NCBI RefSeq assembly: GCF_002286775.1 | Contig: NZ_NSGJ01000001.1 | Span: 212,543-276,542 of the forward strand | DNA length: 64,000 nucleotides | Reading direction: 5' to 3' | From: Myroides sp. N17-2 | GTDB lineage: Bacteria > Bacteroidota > Bacteroidia > Flavobacteriales > Flavobacteriaceae | In this document: piece after piece, positions 27,768-37,657 of the stretch | Numbering within the stretch: position 1 is the first letter of the stretch | Layout of the letters: every line of letters begins with the position of its first letter | The notes under the pieces: generated by a model | The model's input: only the letters and a program-made list of their open reading frames with translations | Database searches by the model: none | Told to the model about the DNA's origin: nothing | Program-made: the position numbers and the translations under genes

Positions 27768-27925
27768 ACCCATAAATCTGCAGATAACGTTTAAACGAGA
27801 ATGAATTGTACAAAACAGAGTAAGGTTAGTGATTAAAGCACACTGTAGTGTGGTTTTAGAGCTAATCGAAGCTATGTAAAGTAGAATTAATTCGTAGTAA
27901 TCGGTAGTTGCAGATTTGAGGTATA
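27765..27925. repeat. Foldback (MITE-like) element, copy 1
   Basis: About 160 bp. The ends are inverted repeats (TATACC then AAATCTGCA on the left, TGCAGATTT then GGTATA on the right). Most of the two halves are complementary along their length, with the centre CACAC-TGTA-GTGTG at about 27840-27853, so the whole element can fold into one long imperfect hairpin. A diverged direct copy lies at 31304-31460. No open frame is inside. The right end stops 2 bp before the stop codon of the peroxidase gene. Confidence 0.75.
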
Positions 27926-27927
27926 CT

Positions 27928-28962
27928 TTAAAACTTCGGGTTATTAATAAACTCATAATCCGTAAGCGTATGTAGAAAGGCTATTATCGCTTTCTTTTCT
28001 TCCTCTGACATTGGTATTCCCACTGTTCCATCTTTCCTTCTAAATAACGGATCAAGTGTAGGACTATCTTTCATTCCTGAAGCATAAAAGTCCAATACAG
28101 CTTCTAAGGTAACCAAACTACCATCATGCATATAAGGAGCTGTCAATGCTATATTTCGCACTGTACTAACCTTAAACTTGTATCTATCCTCTTCTAATCC
28201 GGATACTTCTTCTCGTCCTTTATCATTAACCACAAGATTGACAGGTACTCCGTTATTTCTAAAGCTATTATCTGTAAACAAGTCAGTGCTGTGACATGAA
28301 GCACAGTTTTGTCTAAATAACTGCATTCCTCTTTTCTCTAAATCAGTTAGATTCCCCCCCTCTTCTTTTCGAATATACTTATCATATTTAGAATTACTTG
28401 ACACCAGCAACGTCATATATTGCGCTAATGCCTTTAACATGCTCGTAGAAGTCATTTTATCATCCTGATAAGCCTTCTTAAACAACTGTTGGTATTCGGC
28501 ATCTAAACGCAACTTATTAAGTATTGTCGGTAGTTCTTCTCGCATCTCTATTTCATTGTGAATAGGAACAATCGGTACCATTTCTAAATTATTAGATGCT
28601 CCATCATAAAAGTACTCTTTATTAAACACCATATTCTGTATAGCGGGAGCATTGCGCTTACCTAATAAACCATCTATCCCTATACTGAATGCCTTACCTG
28701 TATCTGCGAATGCGTGTTCCTTTATGTGACAAGACGCACAAGACACCGTATTATCAGCTGACAAGCGCACATCGTGAAACAACTTCTTTCCTAAATCAAA
28801 ACGAGAGTGCTTCAGTTCATTGTGTTGAAATGTATAAGCCAACTCAGGGAAGTTACTTGGTTTCACCCACTGAATTACATCATCAGTAAAATCAGAGGCC
28901 TTATCATCAGATGAGCATCCAAAAACTAATACAGAAATACTTATTAATACGACTCTTTTCAT
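27928..28962 (-). CDS. Di-heme cytochrome c peroxidase-like lipoprotein (MauG/MbnH type)
   Basis: A lipoprotein (lipobox FGC) with two CASCH heme-binding motifs, at residues 79-83 and 224-228 counted from the first possible Met at 28974. The late block PYMHDGSLVTLEAVLDFY supplies a likely distal heme ligand region. This is the CcpA/MauG superfamily. The preferred start is the second Met (28962, MKRVVLISIS). It follows an MbnP-type gene by about 50 bp. In methanotrophs the MbnH partner of MbnP oxidises a tryptophan of MbnP to kynurenine, so here a protein-modifying role is more likely than plain peroxide removal, although that is inferred from the pairing. Confidence 0.9.
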   Translation of the reverse strand: MKRVVLISISVLVFGCSSDDKASDFTDDVIQWVKPSNFPELAYTFQHNELKHSRFDLGKKLFHDVRLSADNTVSCASCHIKEHAFADTGKAFSIGIDGLLGKRNAPAIQNMVFNKEYFYDGASNNLEMVPIVPIHNEIEMREELPTILNKLRLDAEYQQLFKKAYQDDKMTSTSMLKALAQYMTLLVSSNSKYDKYIRKEEGGNLTDLEKRGMQLFRQNCASCHSTDLFTDNSFRNNGVPVNLVVNDKGREEVSGLEEDRYKFKVSTVRNIALTAPYMHDGSLVTLEAVLDFYASGMKDSPTLDPLFRRKDGTVGIPMSEEEKKAIIAFLHTLTDYEFINNPKF

Positions 28963-29023
28963 AATCAGATACATTTAAAAAAATAGAGAGAAGCTGACTA
29001 ACTCCCCTCTACGATTAATCAAA

Positions 29024-29824
29024 TTATAAACTTTTTTGTGCATTAACTTTTGCAATGCTAAACATTGTTATAGCATTTTCCATAATCTTAGGAGCATTTA
29101 CAGCGTCCACCATAATCATTGGTTTCTCTTTCAAAATAATTTTATGTGTACTATCAAGCATCTTTGATACTTCTACATTAATAACCACATTAGGTGCTGT
29201 AGTAGCATTCACAACTATTTTATTTGTTGTTTTAATAGTTGTATCTCTATAATTATCTTGGCTTGTACCATGACTTCCTATGTGAAAAGAAAATCTCTTC
29301 GTTAAATCTACATTCTTAAATTCCCCTTGGTAATTAATAAACTTATACCCTGTAATCCAAGACCAAGTTAAATCGTGTTTCTTACATAGATCCCAAAACT
29401 CCTGTTGATCAGTTTGTCCTTTTAAGAACTTCTCACGATCTACTCCTACTCCAAACTTAATAGCTTCATACCTACCTGCAGGCACATCTTTTAATACTAC
29501 TTTATAATCTTTAGTCTCTGAATCAATCACGAAATAACCACTGTCTTTAGGATAAGTAAACGCTTTTCCCTTGTCATTAATTAATTGAAAATTACTAAGG
29601 ATATACTTTAAGAAATCAGCGTTAATCTCTTCGTTATTCCCATTAGCCTTATATGCTGTACCAAACTGCATCTCTTGCCCAAACATCTTGTGGTCAAAAG
29701 TTAATGTCACTGTGTTTTTTCCTACTAATTCTTCTTCAGATCCTTTATTATCATCACTACTACAAGAAGTTAATGTGATTGATGTTGCTAAAAGCAGTGT
29801 GATATATGATAGAAATTTGTTCAT
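29024..29824 (-). CDS. MbnP-like lipoprotein
   Basis: A 266-residue lipoprotein (lipobox TLTSC) of the MbnP family: TVTLTFDHKMFGQEMQFGT, then INADFLKYILSNFQLINDKG, GRYEAIKFGVGVD and FHIGSHGTSQDNY. Two tryptophans in LTWSWITGYKFI lie where MbnP proteins have conserved Trp residues, one of which is oxidised to kynurenine by the heme partner and helps bind copper(I) in the methanotroph protein. It is upstream of, and surely cotranscribed with, the di-heme gene. A perfect inverted repeat GTTCGA-N5-TCGAAC lies 44 bp upstream of its start. Copper handling is a family-based inference. Confidence 0.85.
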   Translation of the reverse strand: MNKFLSYITLLLATSITLTSCSSDDNKGSEEELVGKNTVTLTFDHKMFGQEMQFGTAYKANGNNEEINADFLKYILSNFQLINDKGKAFTYPKDSGYFVIDSETKDYKVVLKDVPAGRYEAIKFGVGVDREKFLKGQTDQQEFWDLCKKHDLTWSWITGYKFINYQGEFKNVDLTKRFSFHIGSHGTSQDNYRDTTIKTTNKIVVNATTAPNVVINVEVSKMLDSTHKIILKEKPMIMVDAVNAPKIMENAITMFSIAKVNAQKSL

Positions 29825-29867
29825 TGTAATTCGTTTTTATAAGTTAAAATTATTCAATATTATCTCT

Positions 29868-29884
29868 GTTCGATATTCTCGAAC
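29868..29884. promoter_or_regulatory. Inverted repeat upstream of the MbnP-like gene
   Basis: GTTCGA and TCGAAC arms are separated by five bases, 44 bp before the start at 29824. There is no T-run, so it is not a terminator. It could be an operator for the AraC-type regulator of the locus or another factor. Confidence 0.4.
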
Positions 29885-29954
29885 GACTAACATATTGCCT
29901 TAAAAGCTCATTATTATTAAGACAAAATAAGCAGGCTTTACCTACTCTAATAAC

Positions 29955-30317
29955 TTATAAAATGGGAGGTTGAAGTACAACTGTACTGAATAAATAAGAA
30001 TAAATATTAGAATACCATAATGACATACCTTCATGCAATCTAGGTTCAGGTAAATCAACATTGCCTAAACTATATAAACAAGTAGAAATAAAGTCGAGCG
30101 CGACTACTACTTTCTCTGTCTTGATAGGTGATTTGTGTTCTAACACTTGCTTTAGCTCTTGCGCAACATGACATTTACCATTACATTGTAGCTCCGGTTT
30201 ATCAACGTTCTCACATAGCACTGTAGCAACATAATCATAATTAACGACATACTCCACCACAGGCATAACTGGGCGGAATATAAAAATAATCGCTATGATG
30301 ATATATAATTTATTCAC
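29955..30317 (-). CDS. Small cysteine-motif protein, paralogue A
   Basis: A 120-residue protein with an N-terminal hydrophobic segment (IIIAIIFIFRPVMPVVEYVV) and cysteines at 35, 45 and 49 in LCENVDKPELQCNGKCH. It ends in a hydrophobic, Pro-containing tail (TVVLQPPIL). It is a clear paralogue of 31531-31899: about half of the first 50 residues are identical and all three cysteines have the same spacing. The start codon is GTG, and a TATTTTTG promoter element ends 4 bp before it, so the message is probably leaderless. The protein is likely envelope-located; the Cys-x9-Cys-x3-Cys pattern suggests metal binding, but the function is unknown to me. Confidence 0.8.
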   Translation of the reverse strand: MNKLYIIIAIIFIFRPVMPVVEYVVNYDYVATVLCENVDKPELQCNGKCHVAQELKQVLEHKSPIKTEKVVVALDFISTCLYSLGNVDLPEPRLHEGMSLWYSNIYSYLFSTVVLQPPIL

Positions 30318-30321
30318 AGTA

Positions 30322-30329
30322 CAAAAATA
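30322..30329 (-). promoter_or_regulatory. -7 element directly before paralogue A
   Basis: TATTTTTG on the minus strand fits TAnnTTTG, with 4 bp to the GTG start. The same 4-bp distance is seen in front of paralogue B. Confidence 0.5.
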
Positions 30330-30416
30330 TTAAAGACTAAAAAACTCTATAACCAAAACAATGATTGATTCTACTAATAATCACTCTTCGTAAAATAAAA
30401 AGCATAAATAACTAAA

Positions 30417-31289
30417 CTAGGCAAATGACTTTCTATAACTTTCAGGAGTAATTCCTTCCTGCTTTTTAAAGAAAGTGACAAAATAAGAAGTGCTGTCAAA
30501 ACTCAATTCCCTCGCTATCTCATTAATATTAAAAGAACTAAACTGTAATAGCCGTTTAGCCTCAATAATAATACGTTGGCGCACTACTTGACCGGCAGTT
30601 ATTCCTCTCTCTTGTTTACATAGTTTATTTAAATAATTAGGCGTGACACATAACTTCTCCGCATAAAATGACGGCGTCTTAGCATCCTTAAAGTGCAATT
30701 CTATCAAATCTAAGAACGCTAGTATACGGTCGTTAGATGAAGATTTGCTATAATCAATATGGAGAACATCTGTAACTCCCTCCATGTACTGCAACTCACA
30801 TAGTAATATATTCAAATAAGAACGCAGTACCTTAATGCGATACACTCGTGCAGAACCATACTCTGTAAGCATTAGATCTGTCAGCATATTTATTTTTGCG
30901 CTTATTACATTTGTCATAAACTGTTGTGGAATACTATCCAACTGAAAGAAGTCAAAATACTTCAATACATTCTCATGGTATCGCTGTGAAAAGAATGAAT
31001 CTTCAAAACCAATAAAAGTACCTTTACAATCCTTTCCAAAACGCATGCGTACTATATCACCAGGTTTTATAACATAAATACTATCTCCTAAATCAGAATA
31101 CTCGTATTCATTAATACCAACAACATACTCTCCTCTAGTTACCACAAGAACGAGGTAAAAGTTAGCTCTAAAACTGTCTTTCACTAATGGGTAATCTGCA
31201 TTCAGATGAGTAATATGATTAATGACAAAGGAAGACTGATCTTGCGTAAAATAATTGATACCAAAGGATTTTATAATCTTATTAGACAT
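30417..31289 (-). CDS. AraC-family transcriptional regulator of the peroxidase/MbnP locus
   Basis: A 290-residue regulator. The N-terminal half looks like a cupin-type sensing domain (GDSIYVIKPGDIVRMRFG). The C-terminal AraC domain shows PSFYAEKLCVTPNYLNKLCK and INEIARELSFDSTSYFVTFF, then the end KQEGITPESYRKSF. It is placed between the two cysteine-motif paralogues and reads in their direction. Foldback element copy 2 begins 14 bp upstream of its start, so that element probably supplies or separates its promoter region. It is the likely regulator of the locus. Confidence 0.88.
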   Translation of the reverse strand: MSNKIIKSFGINYFTQDQSSFVINHITHLNADYPLVKDSFRANFYLVLVVTRGEYVVGINEYEYSDLGDSIYVIKPGDIVRMRFGKDCKGTFIGFEDSFFSQRYHENVLKYFDFFQLDSIPQQFMTNVISAKINMLTDLMLTEYGSARVYRIKVLRSYLNILLCELQYMEGVTDVLHIDYSKSSSNDRILAFLDLIELHFKDAKTPSFYAEKLCVTPNYLNKLCKQERGITAGQVVRQRIIIEAKRLLQFSSFNINEIARELSFDSTSYFVTFFKKQEGITPESYRKSFA

Positions 31290-31303
31290 AAGAAACTTTA
31301 ATT

Positions 31304-31460
31304 AATACCTTAAATCTATAGATAACATTTAAACAAGAATGAATTGTACAAATCAGAGCAAAATTAGTGATTAAAGCTACTGTAGTGCAGTTTTAGAGCT
31401 AATAGAAGCTATGTAAAGTATAATTTATCGCAGTAAATGGTAGTTGTAGGTTTAAGATAA
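31304..31460. repeat. Foldback (MITE-like) element, copy 2
   Basis: A diverged direct copy of 27765-27925 with the ends ATACCTTAAATCTATA and TGTAGGTTTAAGATA in inverted arrangement. Much of the interior matches copy 1 base for base, for example GAATGAATTGTACAAA and GAAGCTATGTAAAGTA. It lies between the regulator gene and paralogue B. Confidence 0.75.
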
Positions 31461-31530
31461 TATTATACATAAGTAGATATACCACATATACATAAAGTAA
31501 GTGGTACTAATAATATCCTATAAATGATAA

Positions 31531-31899
31531 TTAAACGACAGGAGGACGCAGAACGCGATAAGTAAGTAACTGTCTATATAGATCACTATATTGATCTAAT
31601 ATCTTATTAGAATGCGCCACAGAAGCACTACTAGCCACATAACTCTGAAGTTGCCCAACATACATTAATGCAAAAGCTATATTACATACTTTCTTTGCAC
31701 CATCTTTATGTTGTTCTTCCTTTGCTATTTTAGACAATTCTTTCATTAGATAACACTGTCCATTACAGTGCATCTCAGGTTTATCAGTATTTACACACAG
31801 TATTGTAGATATATATTCATAGTCAAGCAAGTAGTCTACCAAAGGTACTACTGGTCTGAATACTAATAAAGTTACTATGATAAATAAATACTTTTTCAC
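31531..31899 (-). CDS. Small cysteine-motif protein, paralogue B
   Basis: A 122-residue paralogue of 29955-30317. It has an N-terminal hydrophobic segment (FIIVTLLVFRPVVPLVDYLL), cysteines at 35, 45 and 49 in LCVNTDKPEMHCNGQCY, and the tail RVLRPPVV. The middle (about residues 55-95) differs and includes an extra Cys. The start is GTG at 31899; the overlapping ATG at 31901 is read out of frame and hits a stop at once. A TATATTTG element ends 4 bp before the GTG, so a leaderless message is likely. Confidence 0.8.
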   Translation of the reverse strand: MKKYLFIIVTLLVFRPVVPLVDYLLDYEYISTILCVNTDKPEMHCNGQCYLMKELSKIAKEEQHKDGAKKVCNIAFALMYVGQLQSYVASSASVAHSNKILDQYSDLYRQLLTYRVLRPPVV

Positions 31900-31903
31900 A
31901 TCA

Positions 31904-31911
31904 CAAATATA
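31904..31911 (-). promoter_or_regulatory. -7 element directly before paralogue B
   Basis: TATATTTG on the minus strand fits TAnnTTTG and stands 4 bp before the GTG start, the same geometry as for paralogue A. Confidence 0.55.
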
Positions 31912-31927
31912 CAGTTGAATAGGGTAT

Positions 31928-31961
31928 AAAAAAAGCGTTACTATAAATAGTAACGCTTTCT
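31928..31961 (-). terminator. Terminator of rpoD
   Basis: AGCGTTACTA pairs with TAGTAACGCT around TAAA. On the minus strand it is followed by seven T residues. It separates rpoD from the accessory locus. Confidence 0.9.
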
Positions 31962-31968
31962 ATAATTA

Positions 31969-32832
31969 TTATCCTAAGTAAGTCTTTAAGATTTTACTTC
32001 TAGATGTATGCTTTAATCTGCGAATAGCTTTTTCTTTAATCTGTCTTACACGCTCTCTTGTAAGATCAAATGTTTCTCCTATTTCTTCTAATGTCATAGG
32101 ATGTTGATCACCTAATCCGAAGTATAGACGTACTACGTCAGCTTCTCTAGGAGTTAATGTTTCTAAAGCTCTTTCGATTTCTGTTCTAAGAGATTCGTGA
32201 ATTAACTCTCTATCTGGGTTTGGTGATTCACCTGAGCGAAGTACATCGTATAAGTTAGAATCCTCACCCTCTACTAATGGAGCATCCATCGAAAGGTGAC
32301 GTCCAGAGTTTTTCATACTCTCCTTAACGTCATTTACAGTCATATCTAACTCTACAGCGATCTCTTCTGCTGAAGGTGGACGTTCATTAGATTGTTCTAA
32401 TAAAGCGTACATCTTATTAATTTTATTAATAGATCCAATCTTGTTCAACGGTAAACGTACGATACGAGATTGTTCTGCTAGTGCAGACAAAATAGATTGA
32501 CGAATCCACCATACCGCATAAGAAATGAATTTAAAACCACGAGTTTCATCAAAACGTTGCGCTGCTTTGATTAGACCTAAGTTTCCCTCATTAATTAAAT
32601 CCGGTAAAGTCAATCCTTGATTTTGATACTGCTTAGCTACTGATACAACGAAACGCAAGTTAGCTTTCGTAAGTTTCTCAAGTGCTCTTTGGTCACCCGC
32701 TTTGATTCGTTGCGCTAATTCAACCTCTTCATCAGCAGTAATTAAATCTACTTTACCAATTTCTTGCAAGTACTTATCTAGAGATGCCGTCTCACGATTA
32801 GTTACCTGCTTGGTAATTTTAAGTTGTCTCAT
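31969..32832 (-). CDS. rpoD: Primary RNA polymerase sigma factor RpoD/SigA
   Basis: The housekeeping sigma factor, in the short 287-residue form typical of Bacteroidota (no region 1.1). Region 1.2 is [20 protein letters not shown]. Region 2 contains [32 protein letters not shown] and the -10-reading [15 protein letters not shown]. Region 3 follows, and region 4.2 is [20 protein letters not shown]. This factor recognises the TTTG/TAnnTTTG promoters noted in the window. It is monocistronic, with a terminator. Confidence 0.97.
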   Translation of the reverse strand: MRQLKITKQVTNRETASLDKYLQEIGKVDLITADEEVELAQRIKAGDQRALEKLTKANLRFVVSVAKQYQNQGLTLPDLINEGNLGLIKAAQRFDETRGFKFISYAVWWIRQSILSALAEQSRIVRLPLNKIGSINKINKMYALLEQSNERPPSAEEIAVELDMTVNDVKESMKNSGRHLSMDAPLVEGEDSNLYDVLRSGESPNPDRELIHESLRTEIERALETLTPREADVVRLYFGLGDQHPMTLEEIGETFDLTRERVRQIKEKAIRRLKHTSRSKILKTYLG

Positions 32833-33017
32833 ATTATTTCTATCCTTATTTTTGCTATGATGTGTTTCTCACACATATGTTATACGTAAACAATCACTAA
32901 AAGGTTACAAACATTTATAAAATATTTTTTAACCTATGTATTCCTATGCAAAAAAGACACCAAAAAACTAAGATATAACTAGTACTTCTATAATTTATAA
33001 AAACTATAACGTTTTAA

Positions 33018-34822
<1,805 letters not shown>

Positions 34823-34857
34823 CAAAAAAAAAGGACACCCTTCACAGGTGTCCTTAT
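34823..34857 (-). terminator. Terminator of pnp
   Basis: AGGACACC pairs with GGTGTCCT. On the minus strand it is followed by a run of nine T residues, 19 bp after the pnp stop. Confidence 0.9.
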
Positions 34858-34875
34858 ATAATAAAAAGATTGCTC

Positions 34876-37032
34876 TTATTTATTTTCTTGTTTTGGAGCG
34901 TCGTCTTTTTTCTCTTCTCTAGGAGGACGAGGCATTAAAGCTTTACGAGATACTTTCGCTTTCTTTGTTTTAGGATCAATACCCATGTATTTAACATCAA
35001 GTAAATCACCCATTTTCAACACATCAGATACGTTCTCAATGCGTTTCCAATCTAACTCAGATACGTGAAGTAATGTCTCTTTACCAGGTACGAATTCTAC
35101 AACTGCACCGAAGTCAAGCATCTTAACCACTTTTACATGGTAAGTCTCACCCTCTACAGGAGCGAAAGTTGTGTTATCGATAGCAGCAATAGCTTTAGCC
35201 ATACCATCTGGATCAGTACCAAGTATTTCAATAATACCGAAATCTCCCTCTTCGTTAATAACGATAGTAGTTCCAGTTTCAGCTTGAAGCGCTTGAATAT
35301 TTTTACCTCCAGGTCCGATAACAGCACCGATGAACTCTTTAGGAATTGTAACAGTAACAATTTTTGGAGCTTTAGGTTTAACTGTAGCATTTGGAACTGC
35401 GATAGTTTCTTCTAATAATCCAAGGATATGCAAACGTCCATCAAGAGCTTGTTTTAAAGCTTGCTCTAAGATTTCATAAGCTAAACCATCGATTTTAATA
35501 TCCATTTGACATGCAGTGATACCATCTCTTGTACCAGTAACTTTAAAGTCCATATCTCCTAAGTGATCTTCATCCCCTAAGATATCAGACAATACAGCCC
35601 AACGTCCAGTTTTTGAATCTGAGATTAATCCCATAGCAATACCAGAAACTGGTTTCTCCATTTGGATACCTGCGTCCATTAATGCTAATGTACCAGCACA
35701 AACAGTAGCCATAGAAGACGAACCGTTAGACTCTAATACTTCAGATACTAAACGAATAGTATAAGGACAATCAGCAGGAATCATATTTTTCAAAGCACGT
35801 TGTGCTAAGTTACCATGACCTACCTCTCTACGAGAAGTTCCTCTTAATGGTCTTGCTTCACCTGTTGAGAATGGAGGGAAGTTGTAGTGTAAGTAGAATC
35901 TATCCTCTCCTTGCTCACTTGGCAAGTCAATTATGTTAGCATCTCTTGATGTACCTAAAGTAACCGTTGCTAATGCTTGAGTTTCTCCACGTGTAAAGAT
36001 AGACGATCCATGTACAGAAGGTAAGTAATCTACTTCACTCCAAATAGGACGAATCTCAGTAGTCTTACGACCATCAAGACGAATATTTTGATCTAAAATA
36101 AGGTTACGTACAGCCACTTTTTGAGTTTTCTTAAAGTAAGTACTGATTAGTTCAGCTTTTTCAGCTAAATCTTCTTCAGAGAACAAAGCTTTCACTTCCT
36201 CATATACTTCAGCGAATTTCTCACCACGCTCGCTTTTACCACTTGCATGAGAAGCTATTTCATATAATCTAGAATAAGCAGCATCATAAACTATTTTCTC
36301 AACTTCAGCATCAGTAGCTTCTGGTTCATACTCACGGTAAGTAAGTCCTAAAGCAGCACGCATTTTTTCTTGAGCTTCTACTTGTACTTTAATAGCATCA
36401 TGAGCAAACTTAATTGCATCAATCATATCTTGTTCAGAGATCTCTCTCATCTCACCCTCTACCATACATACAGAATCTTTAGAAGCTCCGATCATCATAT
36501 CAAGATCAGAAACATCTAACTGTGCTCTAGAAGGGTTAATTATGAATTGTCCGTCTACACGAGCAACTCTAACTTCTGATATAGAAGTATAGAATGGAAT
36601 ATCTGATACAGCAAGAGCCGCAGAAGCAGCTAAACCAGCTAATGCATCAGGCATTACATTTTCGTCATGAGACATTAATTGAATCATAACTTGTGTTTCA
36701 GCGTGATAATCATCTGGGAACAATGGACGTAAACAACGGTCTACTAAACGCATTGTTAACACCTCTTGATCACTCGGACGAGCCTCACGTTTAAAAAAGC
36801 CTCCTGGAAAACGTCCAGCAGCAGCAAATTTTTCTCTGTAATCTACAGTTAAAGGAAGAAAGTCAATACCTGGGTTTGCAGTTCTCGCTGATACAGCTGT
36901 AGCTAAAAGCATACAGTCTCCCATACGAACAACTACAGATCCATCTGCTTGCTTCGCTAATTTTCCAGTTTCGATAGAGATGCTACGGCCATCTCCTAAA
37001 TCGATAATTTCTTTAGTTACCTTAGGAATCAT
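34876..37032 (-). CDS. pnp: Polynucleotide phosphorylase
   Basis: A 3'-5' phosphorolytic exoribonuclease of the RNA degradosome. Two RNase PH domains (about residues 1-230 and 310-545) flank a helical linker. A KH domain ([20 protein letters not shown]) and an S1 domain ([20 protein letters not shown]) follow. The end is a Lys/Pro/Glu-rich tail. The length of 718 is normal. Its leader carries a UUCG-capped hairpin 24 bp before the ATG, and in other bacteria pnp is controlled by its own leader structure. It lies downstream of rpsO but beyond the rpsO terminator. Confidence 0.98.
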   Translation of the reverse strand: MIPKVTKEIIDLGDGRSISIETGKLAKQADGSVVVRMGDCMLLATAVSARTANPGIDFLPLTVDYREKFAAAGRFPGGFFKREARPSDQEVLTMRLVDRCLRPLFPDDYHAETQVMIQLMSHDENVMPDALAGLAASAALAVSDIPFYTSISEVRVARVDGQFIINPSRAQLDVSDLDMMIGASKDSVCMVEGEMREISEQDMIDAIKFAHDAIKVQVEAQEKMRAALGLTYREYEPEATDAEVEKIVYDAAYSRLYEIASHASGKSERGEKFAEVYEEVKALFSEEDLAEKAELISTYFKKTQKVAVRNLILDQNIRLDGRKTTEIRPIWSEVDYLPSVHGSSIFTRGETQALATVTLGTSRDANIIDLPSEQGEDRFYLHYNFPPFSTGEARPLRGTSRREVGHGNLAQRALKNMIPADCPYTIRLVSEVLESNGSSSMATVCAGTLALMDAGIQMEKPVSGIAMGLISDSKTGRWAVLSDILGDEDHLGDMDFKVTGTRDGITACQMDIKIDGLAYEILEQALKQALDGRLHILGLLEETIAVPNATVKPKAPKIVTVTIPKEFIGAVIGPGGKNIQALQAETGTTIVINEEGDFGIIEILGTDPDGMAKAIAAIDNTTFAPVEGETYHVKVVKMLDFGAVVEFVPGKETLLHVSELDWKRIENVSDVLKMGDLLDVKYMGIDPKTKKAKVSRKALMPRPPREEKKDDAPKQENK

Positions 37033-37056
37033 AATAAATTAATACTTTAGGGTTTC

Positions 37057-37076
37057 TGTCTCTCCGAAGAGAGACA
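37057..37076 (-). promoter_or_regulatory. UUCG-tetraloop hairpin in the pnp leader
   Basis: On the minus strand TGTCTCTC-TTCG-GAGAGACA forms a perfect 8-bp stem with a C(UUCG)G loop, 24 bp before the pnp ATG. No T-run follows, so it is not a terminator. It may be a processing or stability element. Confidence 0.65.
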
Positions 37077-37080
37077 TTAA

Positions 37081-37119
37081 TAATTGTGTGTTGTGTTGTG
37101 TGTGTTGTGTAGTTGTATG
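37081..37119. repeat. GT/AC-rich simple sequence in the pnp leader
   Basis: A run of TGTG/TGTTG units lies upstream of the UUCG hairpin. In the pnp RNA it would read as an unstructured CA-rich stretch. Confidence 0.6.
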
Positions 37120-37163
37120 AAACCCAATGAAAAACCAGACTTTTTTTGCTAAAAAGGCTAAAA

Positions 37164-37193
37164 AGAAAAAGAGGCGCACAAGGGCACCTCTTT
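37164..37193 (-). terminator. Terminator of rpsO
   Basis: On the minus strand AAAGAGGTGC pairs with GCGCCTCTTT (one G-U pair) and a T-rich run follows, 9 bp after the rpsO stop. Confidence 0.8.
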
Positions 37194-37201
37194 ACTATTG
37201 A

Positions 37202-37471
37202 TTATTTTCTAATATTCAATTCTTTGATAATCTCACGGTATCTGTTGATCTCAGTATTCTTTAAGTAGTCAAGAAGTCTTCTTCTTTTACCAACTAAAAG
37301 AACTAATGAACGCTCAGTATTATAATCGTGACGATTCTTTTTTAAGTGCTCAGTTAAGTGAGAAATTCTGAATGTGAACAAAGCGATTTGTCCTTCAGCA
37401 GATCCAGTGTTTTCAGCTTTTCCTCCGTGTTTAGCGAAGATCTCAGCTTTCTTTTCTTTAGATAAATACAT
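37202..37471 (-). CDS. rpsO: Ribosomal protein S15
   Basis: An 89-residue 30S subunit protein that binds the central domain of 16S rRNA. The motifs HGGKAENTGSAEGQIALFT and VGKRRRLLDYLKNTEINRYR are those of S15. The start is ATG at 37471. A good promoter lies about 60 bp upstream, and the leader has a small ACGG/CCGT hairpin (37508-37521) that could serve autoregulation. It stands upstream of pnp, the classic order, but with a terminator between. Confidence 0.98.
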   Translation of the reverse strand: MYLSKEKKAEIFAKHGGKAENTGSAEGQIALFTFRISHLTEHLKKNRHDYNTERSLVLLVGKRRRLLDYLKNTEINRYREIIKELNIRK

Positions 37472-37530
37472 GCAAATATTAATTTAATGATTTTTATGCA
37501 TAAAATACGGTGTCTCCGTCTTTACGAGGG

Positions 37531-37559
37531 CAAAGGTAAATTTATTTTTCTAAATACAA
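37531..37559 (-). promoter_or_regulatory. Promoter of rpsO
   Basis: On the minus strand TTG (37559-37557) and TACCTTTG (37538-37531) are separated by 18 bp, a good match to the Bacteroidota consensus. Confidence 0.7.
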
Positions 37560-37657
37560 CTATAAATATTTCACTTTTTTAAATATCACAATATAAAGCC
37601 TATATAATTGACTATCAAAATCTAATATCTAAACTAACACCTTTTTACATAAATTCA

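Noticed and set aside
27699..27956. Minus-strand frame of 85 codons between lysS and the peroxidase gene
   Set aside because: It spans the lysS 3' end, its terminator and the foldback element, so it is a chance frame across non-coding parts.
27765..31460. The two foldback copies considered as ends of one composite transposon
   Set aside because: Copy 2 lies inside the locus, not at its outer edge, since paralogue B is beyond it, and no transposase lies between them. Two independent insertions or copies explain this better.
35137..35415. Serine/asparagine-rich frame opposite pnp
   Set aside because: It lies fully inside the pnp KH/S1 coding region, has no family features and reflects the codon use of pnp.
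37081..37119. GT-rich repeats considered as a CRISPR array
   Set aside because: The units are 2-5 nt with no spacers. It is simple sequence.
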